From Allodiplogaster sudhausi (taxonomy: Eukaryota > Nematoda > Chromadorea > Rhabditida > Diplogasteridae), in contig CALZFC010000356.1 in assembly GCA_945643635.1 (NCBI GenBank), forward strand, positions 2,437,001 to 2,501,000: a DNA stretch of 64,000 nt. Reading direction: 5' to 3'. The position numbers were made by a program, and so were the translations under genes. The notes beneath the pieces are model-generated. The model was not told where the DNA came from. It did no database searches and was given only the letters and a program-made list of their open reading frames with translations. Below, one piece after another: positions 48,043 to 58,779 of the stretch (its first letter is position 1; every line of letters starts with the position of its first letter).

Positions 48043-48303
48043 TCAGGGCCAGAATCTGAATGCTGGCTGTTGAAGCATGGACATCGGGAACTGCGGGGCG
48101 GCTGCCGCAGCGGTTGGTCCCGTGCGTAGACCTCCGAGACACTGGCCACCGTCCTTCTGACCGCCGCCGCCACCAGAGGGAGCGGGAGTCGCAAGGTATG
48201 CCGATTGGTCCATAGCGAAGAGAGCTAGGATAGAAGACGACCAAGTGGCTCCGAGAAAAGAAGAATGATATTGGCCAACGCGCCAACTTCGATTTGATAT
48301 CAT
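48043..48303 (-). CDS. Possible small protein or terminal exon, Gly/Ala-rich
   Basis: Open frame to TGA at 48043, ending SMLQQPAFRFWP. It contains LATPAPSGGGGGQKDGGQC and an Ala run. It may be a last exon starting near MDQSAYL at 48220 or a small gene from 48303. GC-rich composition and an alternative open frame weaken the call. Confidence 0.35.
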   Translation of the reverse strand: MISNRSWRVGQYHSSFLGATWSSSILALFAMDQSAYLATPAPSGGGGGQKDGGQCLGGLRTGPTAAAAAPQFPMSMLQQPAFRFWP

Positions 48304-48789
48304 TTTGATGAGTACACATTATAGTGACAACACAAACAGTGCATTTAACATTAACCTTATATTGAATCAATCCATGGTGATTTCAGTAGTTTGTAATAAA
48401 AATTCGATATCCTTTCGGTGCGACTGTACTTTCTATGCGAGACTATTAAGCCTCAGTCTCAATGCAAAATAAAGCCATTATTAAAGTAATCAACTAAATC
48501 AAAGGTGGCAAAATTTAATATTTTTTTCTTAAATTTAAAATCATGTCATAACTGAAGCGATCGACTAAATCGAAAGTTTCCTAATTTACAAACTGCCTTT
48601 TTTTTCTTCAACTTATGTATCAAGTCATTATTAAAGCAAACGACTTCAACAAAAGCTGCATTAAATATAATTTCATGCCTTTCTTTCTTTGTTTATAATG
48701 CTAATAATACATATCTTCATCTTTTTTCGATAGTATGACAGTGCTGTCTGGAAGGGAGGAATGGAGGAGAGGCAGTGAAGTGGTTGTTG

Positions 48790-49567
48790 CTAGCGGCGAG
48801 GGAAGGGATCGGGGACTGCCTTCTTCGCTGTTCCGAACGCCTTGTCGGCCTGCAGCTTCGCAGCATCAAAGCCAGCCTTGAGAATGTTGACGTCGTGGAT
48901 CTGCTGAGCGTCGGCCGGAACTCCTGACTCGACGGCCGAATTGATTACCTGTTAGAGAATGAGAATCAGGGAGAATGGTGAGGTTCATAAAGAGAAAACA
49001 CTGAGAAGGGGAAGGGTGGAGAGAGAGAGAAGAAGAAGAAGAAGAACGATACACGAGAATCAAAGAGAATTGGAAAAATTAGAAAAGCGATTACAAATTA
49101 CCAATAATTGAGTGAGTGAAAACGAGAGAAAAAGGAGAAAAAAAGTGCAGTGTTGCTAACTTTGAAGAGATCAAGCTTGCATGCCATCATCGTCTCCGCC
49201 TCCACCCTCGCGCAATCCGATGCTTCTATTGCCGCTCGGATGTAGTCGTCAGTCTTGGCGACTGCGCCCCTCTTCACACTCTCCAAGAAGGTAGCGAGGT
49301 TGTCTCCCAACCGCTCCTGCAATTACGACGGCAAGTGTGCGGTAAAGTATGGCGGAATCCAGCTAAAAACTGTTATTGTTCATATACATATCTACATATA
49401 TTTATTAAATTCTCTACTATGAATAATGTAACAAGTTGTCACGAACAACACTTGATGCGCGTTATTATAGAATACAATATTTCAAAAAAAAATACACACC
49501 AATTTATCGATTTTGCTCTTCATCGACGTATTGGCACTGCTCGCCACTTCGTCGATCACGGGTGCCT
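48790..49567 (-). CDS. Unknown alpha-helical protein, 3' exons
   Basis: Three exons with good splice sites: 49567-49502 (APVIDEVASSANTSMKSKID), 49318-49163 (LGDNLATFLESVKRGAVAK, DDYIRAAIEASDCARVEAE) and about 48948-48790 (INSAVESGVPADAQQIHDVN, ending KKAVPDPFPRR, TAG). All are charged, Ala-rich and predicted helical by eye; no catalytic motif or membrane segment is seen. I do not recognise the family. The 5' end lies beyond 49567, where no further exon could be fixed. Confidence 0.6.
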
Positions 49568-49929
49568 GGTGAGTAGAAACACGAACCCTTGTCTTAGTCG
49601 GGTTCATGTTCCTCATCAGCGGCACGATTACCCTGATCGCGCTATAAGAGGAAAACACGAGGCAATCAAATTACGGTTAGGAGAAGGCGCAGTGGTAGTA
49701 CATATAAGGGTCTCGTGATCGATGTTTTACGTTCGACGGTGTTATATGCTCTTATAATTAATTTTTAGTTAATCTGTCTTCTTCTCTAGCCATTACTAAT
49801 TTCTTTTTCCTCTGTTCCGTTCCCTCTCTTTCTCTTTGTCCCTCACCATTTATAACTGTTCCGTTTAAATAGAATTTCCCTGTTGGGCAATAAGTCCACC
49901 TACAATATTCTCGTTAAGCAAAATCATAC

Positions 49930-50012
49930 GCGTTGAGACGGGATTTGAACACGAGAAATTAAAAACAAAGGTGGGAAAGTTATCACTACGCCCACTCGAT
50001 GCTTGCGACATT
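49930..50012 (-). other. tRNA-like element (SINE head or tRNA relic)
   Basis: The minus strand reads CATCGAGTGGGCGTAGTGAT (A-box-like) and, about 45 bases on, CGTGTTCAAATCCCGTC (B-box-like, T-arm layout). A clean acceptor stem or anticodon arm was not apparent, so a tRNA-derived SINE or decayed tRNA gene is more likely than a functional tRNA. Confidence 0.45.
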
Positions 50013-50049
50013 TTGGCATTGTTTCGGGACTAAATATCACCCATTGGTA

Positions 50050-50520
50050 CTACATATTAAGCCCCCAGTGGTTGTATTTTGTTTTCGGAAAAAAAACTTT
50101 TCTCACCCCCGGAGTTTTCGGGCACGGCGAACACGAAGAACATATTCATGTCTTATCATGAAATATTTCTCGTGTTACGGTAAATAAATGGTTATATTGC
50201 CTTTTCGCAAAAAATTATATGTATGTGCATATGTACATATATCATGTCATTGGAAGTTATTTTAAATGGAAAATGAAAATTATCAAGAAAAATGAAGATT
50301 AAATTGGTATTCTCCTTAAAAAATAATAAAAAAAGGCATGATTTACACGTAGCTTGAATCAAAAAGGCGATTTGGAACACTAATCGTAAATCAGGAAAAT
50401 GAAGCCATGATCAGAAATGAATAAAATATTCGTGTTCCCCGTACCGAAAAGTACTCTGCGTCGAATTTCGCGAAAACAATTTCCCAAAAAAAAACATTCG
50501 TCCTCTGGGTTTTTTTTAAT
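50050..50520. repeat. Loose inverted repeat
   Basis: 50060-50160 (CGGCGAACACGAAGAACATA context) and 50400-50500 (ATATTCGTGTTCCCCGTACC context) are related in inverted orientation with an AT-rich centre; possibly a small decayed element. Confidence 0.35.
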
Positions 50521-50744
50521 AGCGCCGTAATCTTTGGCCTTGAGCAATCCTCCCCTTTCTTTTGTGCACTAAGAAGAGCCCAGCACTCACATTTCGCGGC
50601 AAGAGTTCTATCAATTACAATTAGATGAGTGTCAACTCGTATGTATTTGCATTTGTTTTTATGCCAACGGATTCGAAATCCAGTCGACTTTTCTATCACT
50701 CTCAATCAGCTATAGCCCAGCTAATGGTTCAGTGGGGTACTTCT

Positions 50745-50746
<2 letters not shown>

Positions 50747-50803
<57 letters not shown>
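50747..50803. repeat. CT microsatellite
   Basis: About 28 CT dinucleotides directly after the kinase-gene stop codon (on the opposite reading), at the end of a short SINE-like block. Confidence 0.9.
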
Positions 50804-50805
<2 letters not shown>

Positions 50806-50808
<3 letters not shown>

Positions 50809-53800
50809 ACGCGAGGATTGCTGCACCGGAAAGAAGCACTGCAGCCATGGCCGGCACTCCGCCGCCGAGAGGAACGGCACCGACTGCAAATTGTTTTCAT
50901 GTTCATCATCAATATGAATAGTGAAACGGAAGAAATTCCCCAAATAAGAACCTCCGCCAAGAGATGAAGAGGCGCGGAGAGCGGGAGCAGCGGTGGAAGT
51001 CGAGGCGCAGGCTGCAGAAGCAGAGGGAGCAGCGGTGGTAGTGGAGGCGCAAGCTGCAGAAGCAGAGGGAGCAGCGGTGGTCGTTGAGGCGCATGCTGCA
51101 GAAGCAGAGGGAGCAGCGGTGGTCGTTGAGGCGCGGGCTGCAGAAGCAGAGGGAGCAGCGGTGGTCGTTGAGGCGAGGGCTGCAGAAGCAGAGGGAGCAG
51201 CGGTGGTCGTTGAGGCGCGGTCTGCAGAAGCAGAGGGAGCAGCGGTGGTCGTTGAGGCGCGGGCTGCAGAAGCAGAGGGAGCAGCGGTGGTCGTTGAGGC
51301 GCGGGCTGCAGAAGCAGAGGGAGCAGCGGTGGTCGTTGAGGCGCGGGCTGCAGAAGCAGAGGGAGCAGCGGTGGTCGTTGAGGCGCGGCCTGCAGAAGCA
51401 GAGGGAGCAGCGGTGGTCGTTGAGGCGAGGGCTGCAGAAGCAGAGGGAGCAGCGGTGGTCGTTGAGGCGAGGGCTGCAGACGCAGAGGGAGCAGCGGTGG
51501 TCGTTGAGGCGCGGGCTGCAGAAGCAGAGGGAGCAGCGGTGGTCGTTGAGGCGCGGGCTGCAGAAGCAGAGGGAGCAGCGGTGGTCGTTGAGGCGCGGGC
51601 TGCAGAAGCAGAGGGAGCAGCGGTGGTCGTTGAGGCGAGGGCTGCAGAAGCAGAGGGAGCAGCGGTGGTCGTTGAGGCGAGGGCTGCAGACGCAGAGGGA
51701 GCAGCGGTGGTCGTTGAGGCGCGGGCTGCAGAAGCAGAGGGAGCAGCGGTGGTCGTTGAGGCGCGGGCTGCAGAAGCAGAGGGAGCAGCGGTGGTCGTTG
51801 AGGCGAGGGCTGCAGAAGCAGAGGGAGCAGCGGTGGTCGGCGAGCCGCCGAGAGAAGAGGCACTTGGAGGAGAGCGGGTCGGCGAGGAGTCGACTGCATT
51901 GGCACTGCGAGCAGAAGGCGCACGCGACGCCTCGCCATCCACAGAAACAGCCGGCTTGTCCTTCTCCTCTGCCATTGGAAAGTTTCATTGTTAGAAGTAA
52001 TGCTCTAGTATATAACAACTCCATTTGCGTTCTCTCTCTCTCACACACTCGCACTCCTTCTTTCTATCTCTATCGCTCTCACTCTTTATATCTGACCGCT
52101 TCTTTTTTGTCATATCTGATAATCATGAAACAAGTACTAACGTGCAAGAACAACGATTTGTCGCCTCAACGCATTCACTCGATTTTCACCATTCTCCATT
52201 TTTTCGGCTCTGAGAGATCAATTATGATAATTTATAAGTGTGGATATGCTAGCAGACATATCATTCTTCCAATTAGAGTAGTCAAGAAGTTCATTACGAG
52301 TTCATGTCAGTATGCTTCGAGTGCTGCTTGATCCGGGCAATTTTTTTGTATTTCATTAAATGAAATCATTTTCTAATTCAATATTCTGAGATCCGTAAGA
52401 AACTTCTTTTTTTTTTGAAAAAAAAAACAATGTTTTTGGAAGAACTTATGATATTGCACAAGTAATCCAAAGCAAAAAATAATAGAAAATAAAATTTGTT
52501 TTACGGCTCGATGGTATTCGAGAATCTCTGACCGGCTCTCTTATGCGCATACTCGACTCTTGCAGTGAGCCTCTCTTAATTGACATACCGCAAGAATTTG
52601 TGTGCGCGGAGGTCTGCCGCACACTTCGGCTTTTCGTCGGCCTCCATTGTTGCGTACTCTGGAAAATGAGCAGAGATCACCTTTGCATATTACATCTTGC
52701 TCTTTAGTTTGACAGCCGATACTTTTACAATTGAATAGAGCATGTCAGTATCCTTCGATCAAGGCCTGCCCTAGGAATGTTTTTTTTTCCGAAATTTTTC
52801 GAATTTGTTCAACAAAATTGGTTACAGGATATGGCTCGTCATGGTGAATGAAATTGACAATACATCAAACCTGAAAAAATCTCCGCGTGAGACCAGGTAA
52901 AGTAAGCATATAATTTAGATTTGTCGCTTCTTACTTAGTATTAGACAACCAGCTTGGTGTCATTGGATAGCTAATTTAACGTGCTTTAATGTTCATGTGG
53001 GATGATTTTATTTTTTCAGGAAATTTTATTTTGGTGCTATAATACGGCCCTAAATATTTTCGAAGGTAGTTTTTGCCAAAATTTTGGGTTTTCCGTTCAT
53101 TTCTAGAAAACTGCTTATACATCTTCTTAAAGGAGGTATTCTGGGAATAATTAATATAGGTTTTTTTTCTATAAAGATAGATAGATACGACTAGGTGTAA
53201 GGCATATATCCTGAAGGTTTGATCGATTTTCGTCTGTTTCATTCTGAAAAATAGTGACGAGAAAAATAGCGGGTAGAGAATTAGCTACGCAGATGACATG
53301 GTGCCACGTGGAAAACAATATGAAAAATATGAAACGTATTCTATTTTGTAGAGCAAGTCGAGTTGTATCAGAGGATAAATTTTCGCAAACAAATTCGCAA
53401 AAAAAAATTCAAGGATAGGTCATAATATGGTCTGATGGACATCCTCTCGTAAGAACGTACCGATGAATAAGCGGGCGTCAGTCGAGGCGACGGCAGTTGC
53501 TGCGAGCCCTTTCCACCTGCAAATTGTTAGAAGTGTCATTTACATGGTGTCTAATGTAAAGTAAGATTAAAGGGCTGCGATCAACATTGTGTGATATTTC
53601 AAACTGCCGCCGCCCTTCGCACTCCTATTCGCGCGTTCTATTTTCAAGCAGTGGGTTTCTGCGACCTGCGAAATTGCACGCGAGAATGAGAGTGAGGAAT
53701 CACAGGGCAGACGCTGCAATTCGAACCTTCATTAAATATTTTTCGGTGATCGCCCTCCTTTAATGTATAGCAGCACTTTATAATTGACTAGGATCTCAAC

Positions 53801-55090
53801 GGTTGACGATGTCCTCGTTGTCAAAGCAAAATATTTCGTGCACGAATCGACCATGGATCAATGAGGCATTTCCCTTATGAATATGCAATCTTCCTTTACG
53901 ATATTATGGAAAATTGCGAAACAGATTCCAGAATGAAAAGCAATGCGAAACCATTCTTTCTTCAAAATCTAAAGCTAACAAAAGCTGTAAGATGCAACCC
54001 CCCCCCCCCCCCACTTTCGCGGGCACAAACGCCATTTCGAAAGCCAGGCGGCCGAAATCGCGAAGATCGTCGCTAATCGATCCGCATCCAGGCACGCCGA
54101 AGAAGGTGGATTCCCCAAAATCCAGCACCTTTGCCTTAACATTAAAAGAATTCGCTGTGGTCTAGTTGCTCCTTTATTTTGCTTCGGATCCCAGAAATAT
54201 CCGGCCAAAATGTTATGTATTTATTTATACAATTTGAATCTCTGACAACTCCAGCAGATGTTAGGCAGCAGTTTGCGGCCTTCAAATCGCCGTGGAGAAT
54301 GTTCATGCTGTGGACGGATTCGACGCCCTGTGAAGTTTAGTTAGGTTTGACTTTAATGATTTACTATTGCTGTGTTATTCTTTCTGCCATCTCTTATCAT
54401 TGTCCAGGTTTATCAATCATAAAAGATATATTTACTTGTATTCCCTCTCTCTCGCACTATTCTCTCTCCGTGCCCTTACCCTAATCCTAGTTGCACCATT
54501 TTTTTTCTTCAAATTTCTCCATCGCCCTCCCTCACTCTCTGCTCTCCACGTCCACTCTCTCTCTCTCTCGTTCTCTCTCTCTCTTCCGACGTTCTCTATC
54601 TATTTTTGGTTGCCCCAAAAAAAACTAATGATTTTTAGCATTATAAAACTCATTTTCCCAATTTAGTTTATTGATTTGGACCCTCCCGAAAAATTTTGAC
54701 TTTCTGATCTGGAACCTCCCGAAAAAATCCCGCCAGTGGGCATTTAAACGCTGAATTTGATCCTTACAATTTTTTATATATTTGAGTTCGCCAGTGCATA
54801 TGTGCGTATGCAAAAACCGTTATAACAGTGCTTCAGATTGGGGGCGGTTTGGTAGATTGGAGAGTAAGAGAGAGAAAAAAAGAGAGAGAAAGTGGCAGAC
54901 AATTGCAATAGTACAACAGCGAATGCGAAAAAAGAAAAGAAGAGTGCCACACCTGGTTCAGGTCGTTGATCTCGCCTCGCAGCTCATCGTAGGCCGACTT
55001 GGCCTCCTGCACGCTGAGAACGGCGGCAGCCAGAGTCTTGTCGAAGGCGACGTCTTCAGGAGATGGCGAACCAGAGAATAGTCGAGATCC
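50806..55090 (-). CDS. Kinase-related gene 2 with long repetitive C-terminal tail
   Basis: Kinase motifs appear in order: about 55090-54950 (YDELRGEINDLNQ, possibly helix C), 54327-54247 (NILHGDLKAANCCL, catalytic loop with HGD for HRD), 54134 to about 53995 (AKVLDFGES, metal-binding DFG), 53516-53461, 52658-52589 (CAADLRAHKFLR, subdomain XI), 52209-52142, and 51968-50806. The last four join with exact phases. Asp of the catalytic loop and DFG are both present, so activity is possible; the nucleotide-binding lobe was not resolved. The junction after the DFG exon lies at a run of 15 G and is uncertain. The final exon encodes about 20 copies of a 14-residue repeat (STTTAAPSASAARA) and ends at TAG. 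Part of the 52.6-53.0 kb region is copied inside the hAT element at 62.7-63.05 kb. Confidence 0.65.
50990..51842 (-). repeat. 42-bp minisatellite inside a coding exon, about 20 copies
   Basis: Unit GAGGCGCGGGCTGCAGAAGC plus 22 more bases, repeated with few substitutions (CGAGGG/CGCGGG, AGAAGC/AGACGC variants). The period is a multiple of three, so every frame without a stop in one unit is open through the array. The frame tied to neighbouring exons by splice phase is the minus-strand Ser/Thr/Ala/Pro frame. Confidence 0.95.
52640..53014 (-). other. Host source of a segment copied into the hAT element
   Basis: These 375 bases (an intron and the first 19 bases of the exon starting at 52658) are nearly identical to 62685-63052 within the transposon; differences are a 7-base indel near 52671 and a few substitutions. 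The exon context here is part of a kinase gene, so this copy is taken as the source. Confidence 0.85.
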
Positions 55091-55139
55091 ACCTGCAAAG
55101 CGAGCTCTCTTTCTATAATGCTCTATGGCAAGTTGCCAG

Positions 55140-56015
55140 TCTTCATATTACGAGAGAACTCAAAAAGCATTCGCACGATGTTTTCATCCGAATAGTCGCG
55201 CTCTTCCCGATCCCTCTCATCGGAGTGAAGTCGTCTGGAACTGGAGCCGCCAGCAGGTCGTGTCCTTGGTATTTCTTGCGGGGGCCTCCGTTGTCCGTGT
55301 TCTGCTTGACTTCCGCGATGTAGACCCAGATGGGCCCTCGAACCGCGCTCCTTAAAGGAAGTTTACTATTCAGTTGGTATTGGCATCAAAAGAAGTTGAT
55401 CCATGGAAAAAACGCTCGAGGCGGACTCGAAACCCCGACTAATTGTTTTTAAAACTGCATCACTACCATTGAGGTATCCGTTTGATGCTATGGTTGCTTA
55501 TTGATACCCATGGAGTTCGATCCGGAATGTATTCATATGTCTGCTTTTCTATTACTCACAATCAGTTATACCCCAAAGAGTGGTTCAATGTCTATTTCTC
55601 TCTTTCTCTCTCTCTCTCTCTCTCGAGCTCGCTCTATTTCACACTCAATTTCAAGCGCTCTTTCTCTATCTCGAACTGAACGGACCGTTTCATCTCCCGA
55701 AGAATGGCGTCATCGGGATCTGCGACGACAGGGGCGGAGAGACTGGGAGGGGAGAAGCTGGCGCGACGTCCTCCTCCTCCTGAGAGTCGACATCGTCCTC
55801 GTTCATCTCTTCGTCCTCGTCCTCCTTCCCCTGCCATCTCTTCGTCGTCCATTTGGCCCCCTTCCCCACTCTGCTCCTCGCCCATTCCTTCACTGTCCCT
55901 CTCGCACTCCTCCATTGTCTCCCCTTGCCCTTCTCCCTCGGACCCATTGGCCTCATCCTGGGACATCGGCCCTCCATCTCTTCTTGGAGAGCCGACTGCT
56001 CTGTGGTGTCGACGC
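55140..56015 (-). CDS. Unresolved exons between the two kinase units
   Basis: About 55990-55690 encodes an acidic, Glu/Asp-rich segment (NEDDVDSQEEEDVAPASP) that can join in phase to the exon ending at 56189. About 55352-55140 has two overlapping open frames: GPIWVYIAEVKQNTDNGGPR and DENIVRMLFEFSRNMKTG. They may be the tail of kinase unit 1 or the N-terminus of unit 2. The boundary between the two genes could not be fixed. Confidence 0.4.
55395..55640. other. tRNA-like element and CT tract
   Basis: Minus strand 55475-55400 reads ACCTCAATGGTAGTG (A-box-like) and GGGGTTTCGAGTCCGCC (B-box-like). The following block 55490-55600 resembles 50640-50745 (TTCTATcACTCtCAATCAG...ATGGTTCA) and both run into CT repeats, suggesting a shared SINE-like unit. 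Weak evidence. Confidence 0.4.
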
Positions 56016-56223
56016 CGTCATCACTACAAAACGTTGTCCAATTCCGTCTTATATGCTTGTCCTGATCTTTCTTCTTTCTCTGTTGCCCTCTCTCTCCCTT
56101 TTCACTATCTCTCTTACTTTCTCTTAACCCAAGTTGCTCTCTTTTCAACCTCGTCTTCTTTGCCCTTTTGCAAGAAATGAACTCTCACCTTTCTCTGCCT
56201 TGGCGACGATCTCGATTCGCAGC

Positions 56224-56629
56224 CAGAGGTGTCAACGGGCCCAACATTTTTGGGCCGGCCCGGCCCGTGGGCCCGTTTGAGCCCGATTTTCAAAAATTCT
56301 GGAGGGAAAAAAGTCCGACCAGCTAAAGAATAATTTGAAATTCAAAATTTTTCATGTTCATGCTACGTATATTCGTTTTAATGTATAGTAGAATACGTTT
56401 AAGGAGGAAAATTAACAAATGAAGAAAGTTTTGCACTTAAAAGTGCCACCAGTCGTCTTGACTGGACGACATCGTGTGCTTATCGGGCCCAAACGGGCCC
56501 TGCGGGCCGGCCCAACTTTTTTGGGCCCGGACCGGCCCGGCCCGGGGCCCTGGGAAATTGGGCCGGCCCGGCACGCGGGCCAGGCCGGGCCGGGCCGGGC
56601 CGGGCCTGGCCGGGCCGTTGACACCTCTG
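56224..56629. mobile_element. Intact hAT-type MITE (family A) with perfect 8-bp TSD
   Basis: Termini CAGAGGTGTCAACGG and CCGTTGACACCTCTG are perfect 15-bp inverted repeats. Flanking TTCGCAGC at 56216-56223 and 56630-56637 is an exact 8-bp target duplication. The subterminal regions are GGGCC arrays and the core is AT-rich. The termini differ from family B, so a different hAT source is implied. Confidence 0.95.
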
Positions 56630-56859
56630 TTCGCAGCTGAGTATCATTTCTGCGTTTTCTAAAAGATGTCCCCATTAATTCTCCTTGAATTTTGTAAATT
56701 GCATCCTTTAAAGGAAAGAATAAACATAGAAACATAAAGAACAAAACTTCTTAGACTGATTTAGAATTGATTAAACCTCAAGAAGGAGTGATCGAGGAGG
56801 GCTTTTACAGATTTGCGAGCTGGGACGGGGGCGAGGGCATCATCTGGAAAAAGAGCTTT

Positions 56860-56975
56860 GAAATGCATGTATTTACGCAAAAAAGAAAATTGAATTAGTA
56901 TCAAAATATTTCGCTAGAGAGTGCGAGAATGAGAACGGGAAATAGAGAACGAGCGAAAACGGAGAGAAAGTGAGC

Positions 56976-57011
<36 letters not shown>

Positions 57012-57604
57012 TAGAGAGAGAGAGAGACAGCTAGAAAGAGAGAAAAACAGCTGTTACACAGGACGGCACAATAGCATGGTGAATACACTTTCCATTGTGC
57101 CCAGAACCAAAGTCGAGAGTAATGTTTATTGCAACTAGAGCCTATTTTCCAGGGAATGCTGAAGAGCAATAGACCAAAGAGATAAAGTTCAAGAAAACTC
57201 AAAGTTAAAATTATTTGCCCATTTGGTCTTAGCCTTGAGATGGTGTTGATCATTCGGATAAGCCTCCTCCCTCTCAAATAACTAGATTTCTAGCCATTCA
57301 AACATAATGAGGCTTCAGATATGGAATCCACATCTACTGCTCTATGAGTGTAAAAAATTTCAAAGCAATATAACTCGTTTGCAGTCGCTTATAATAATGC
57401 TTGCTGTATCTGCAGACAATCTTTGATTAACGGCATGCCAATTTCAATATTCCTGATGCCTTAGCCCGATAGGGTAAAAAGTTTTACTTGGACTTACATT
57501 TTCGGTATTTAACTTTCTAGAAAAATAACACAATTTGTTGCTCTCCGGATAGGCAATTCCCTTATGAAAGGCAGAAAGAGAGTGAGACACAGAGAGAGAG
57601 AGAC

Positions 57605-57652
<48 letters not shown>

Positions 57653-58190
57653 AGAAGGAATAGGAAAGAGAGCGAAATGTGATTTCTACAACGCAATGCA
57701 GGTTTAAGAATAATCCACACCACCCACGCTCTCTCTCTCTCTCTCTCGCTCTCTCTCTCCTTTCTATCTCCTCTCTACATGGCATCAAAGTCTCCGTCAC
57801 GGCAATCAAGTTTGGCGAGGCGATTTCCAAAATCCCGCAAAAAAATTTTTTCCGATAAGTTTCCAGTAGAAAATTTCTAGAAATCAGTCTTTCTCTGTTT
57901 TAAAGCTTCTGAAGATTCTGGAAGTTGATTTCCTCAAGAGGAATGTGTATTAGCAGTTTTAGCTGCTATGCGATGCAAGAAAGAGTGCTACAGCAGGAGA
58001 GGGAGAAGGGTAAGGAAGCAACTGAGGCATTTCTAGATCCTGCATGGCAAGCGCAACAAGGAGTCGTCTTTCTCGTGGAGTATGCGCGTTCAGTCCAGCC
58101 TCCTCCATGTCCTCTCTCTCTCTCTCTCTTTCTCTCGCTCCTCACCCATCTTTATCTCTCTCTCCCTCTCTTTCGGTTCGTTCCCCTCAG
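56860..58190. other. Intronic/intergenic, GA and CT tracts
   Basis: GA tract at 56960-57050, GA at 57590-57650, CT at 57730-57760 and 58110-58180. A short minus-strand frame near 57840-57780 (DFGNRLAKLDCRDGDFDAM) is open but has no convincing acceptor and is not called. Confidence 0.5.
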
Positions 58191-58779
58191 TTTACTAACC
58201 CGACCGAAGAAATGCAGAGCATGTCCACACGCTCCCTTGTTGAGCACCTCTTGACGCGGTCGGGAGCAGCGAGCAGTCGAAGCCGCGGTCGCCGCGAAAA
58301 CTGCAAGAATAACCACAAAGCTTCTAGTTCTCTTGCATTAACGAAATGCGTGGAAAACATGTATAGAAAATGAGAAAATAAGAAAGAATTGAACAAAAAA
58401 AACTAGTAACGGATCTAATACAATGCGACACCGTCGGGTGACGATCCCTCCTCTTAGATAACACGCAGAGGATTCCTTCTCCATCGAAGGCACCAGGAAC
58501 TGAGAAAGGAAAACATTGGGAAAAAGCAATTTATAGAAAAGCATACAAGATTTGAGTAGAAAGACAGCTAATAATACTCTCAAAATATCCATAAAATTAC
58601 GATGAGACCAATCTTCTTCCAATGAGACACGTGCTGACTTAGGATTTCATTGTCGGAAAGACCTTCAGGATTTGGTAAGGAAAGGCAGATTTGCTATTAC
58701 CTAGTGTTTCTCGTTCTCTCGCTATCAATCTCCCCTCTCTTCTTCCCTCTCTCTTTCATTTTCTGTGCTTCGCTTCTTT

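Larger units (their letters stand above)
56189..58655 (-). pseudogene. Kinase-related gene 1, coding exon interrupted by a MITE
   Basis: Exon 58300-58200 reads LLAAPDRVKRC then STRERVDMLCISSVG, matching kinase subdomains VIII-IX (APE spelled APD; invariant Asp and Gly present). Exons near 58645-58590 and 58505-58430 may precede it. Exon 56843-56777 reads ARKSVKALLDHSFL, subdomain XI, as in kinase unit 2, and joins in phase to an exon starting 56658 (KRRNDTQLR, then IEIVAKAEK, donor at 56188). That exon is split by the 406-bp MITE at 56224-56629. Catalytic loop and DFG exons were not found. Unless the MITE is spliced out, the protein is truncated, so it is called a pseudogene. The two kinase units are probably tandem duplicates. 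Confidence 0.5.

Noticed and set aside
50747..50803. CT tract considered as part of a CRISPR-like or regulatory array
   Set aside because: Simple dinucleotide repeat; no spacers. No CRISPR array, rRNA gene, origin or bacterial-type operator was seen anywhere in the window.
50909..52331. Four additional open frames of 333-415 codons over the 42-bp array
   Set aside because: A by-product of a stop-free repeat whose period is a multiple of three; only the minus-strand frame ending at 50806 agrees with the neighbouring exon phases.
57780..57840. Minus-strand DFGNRLAKLDCRDGDFDAM as a kinase DFG exon
   Set aside because: No T-rich acceptor precedes it, the following residues do not fit an activation loop, and another frame is equally open.
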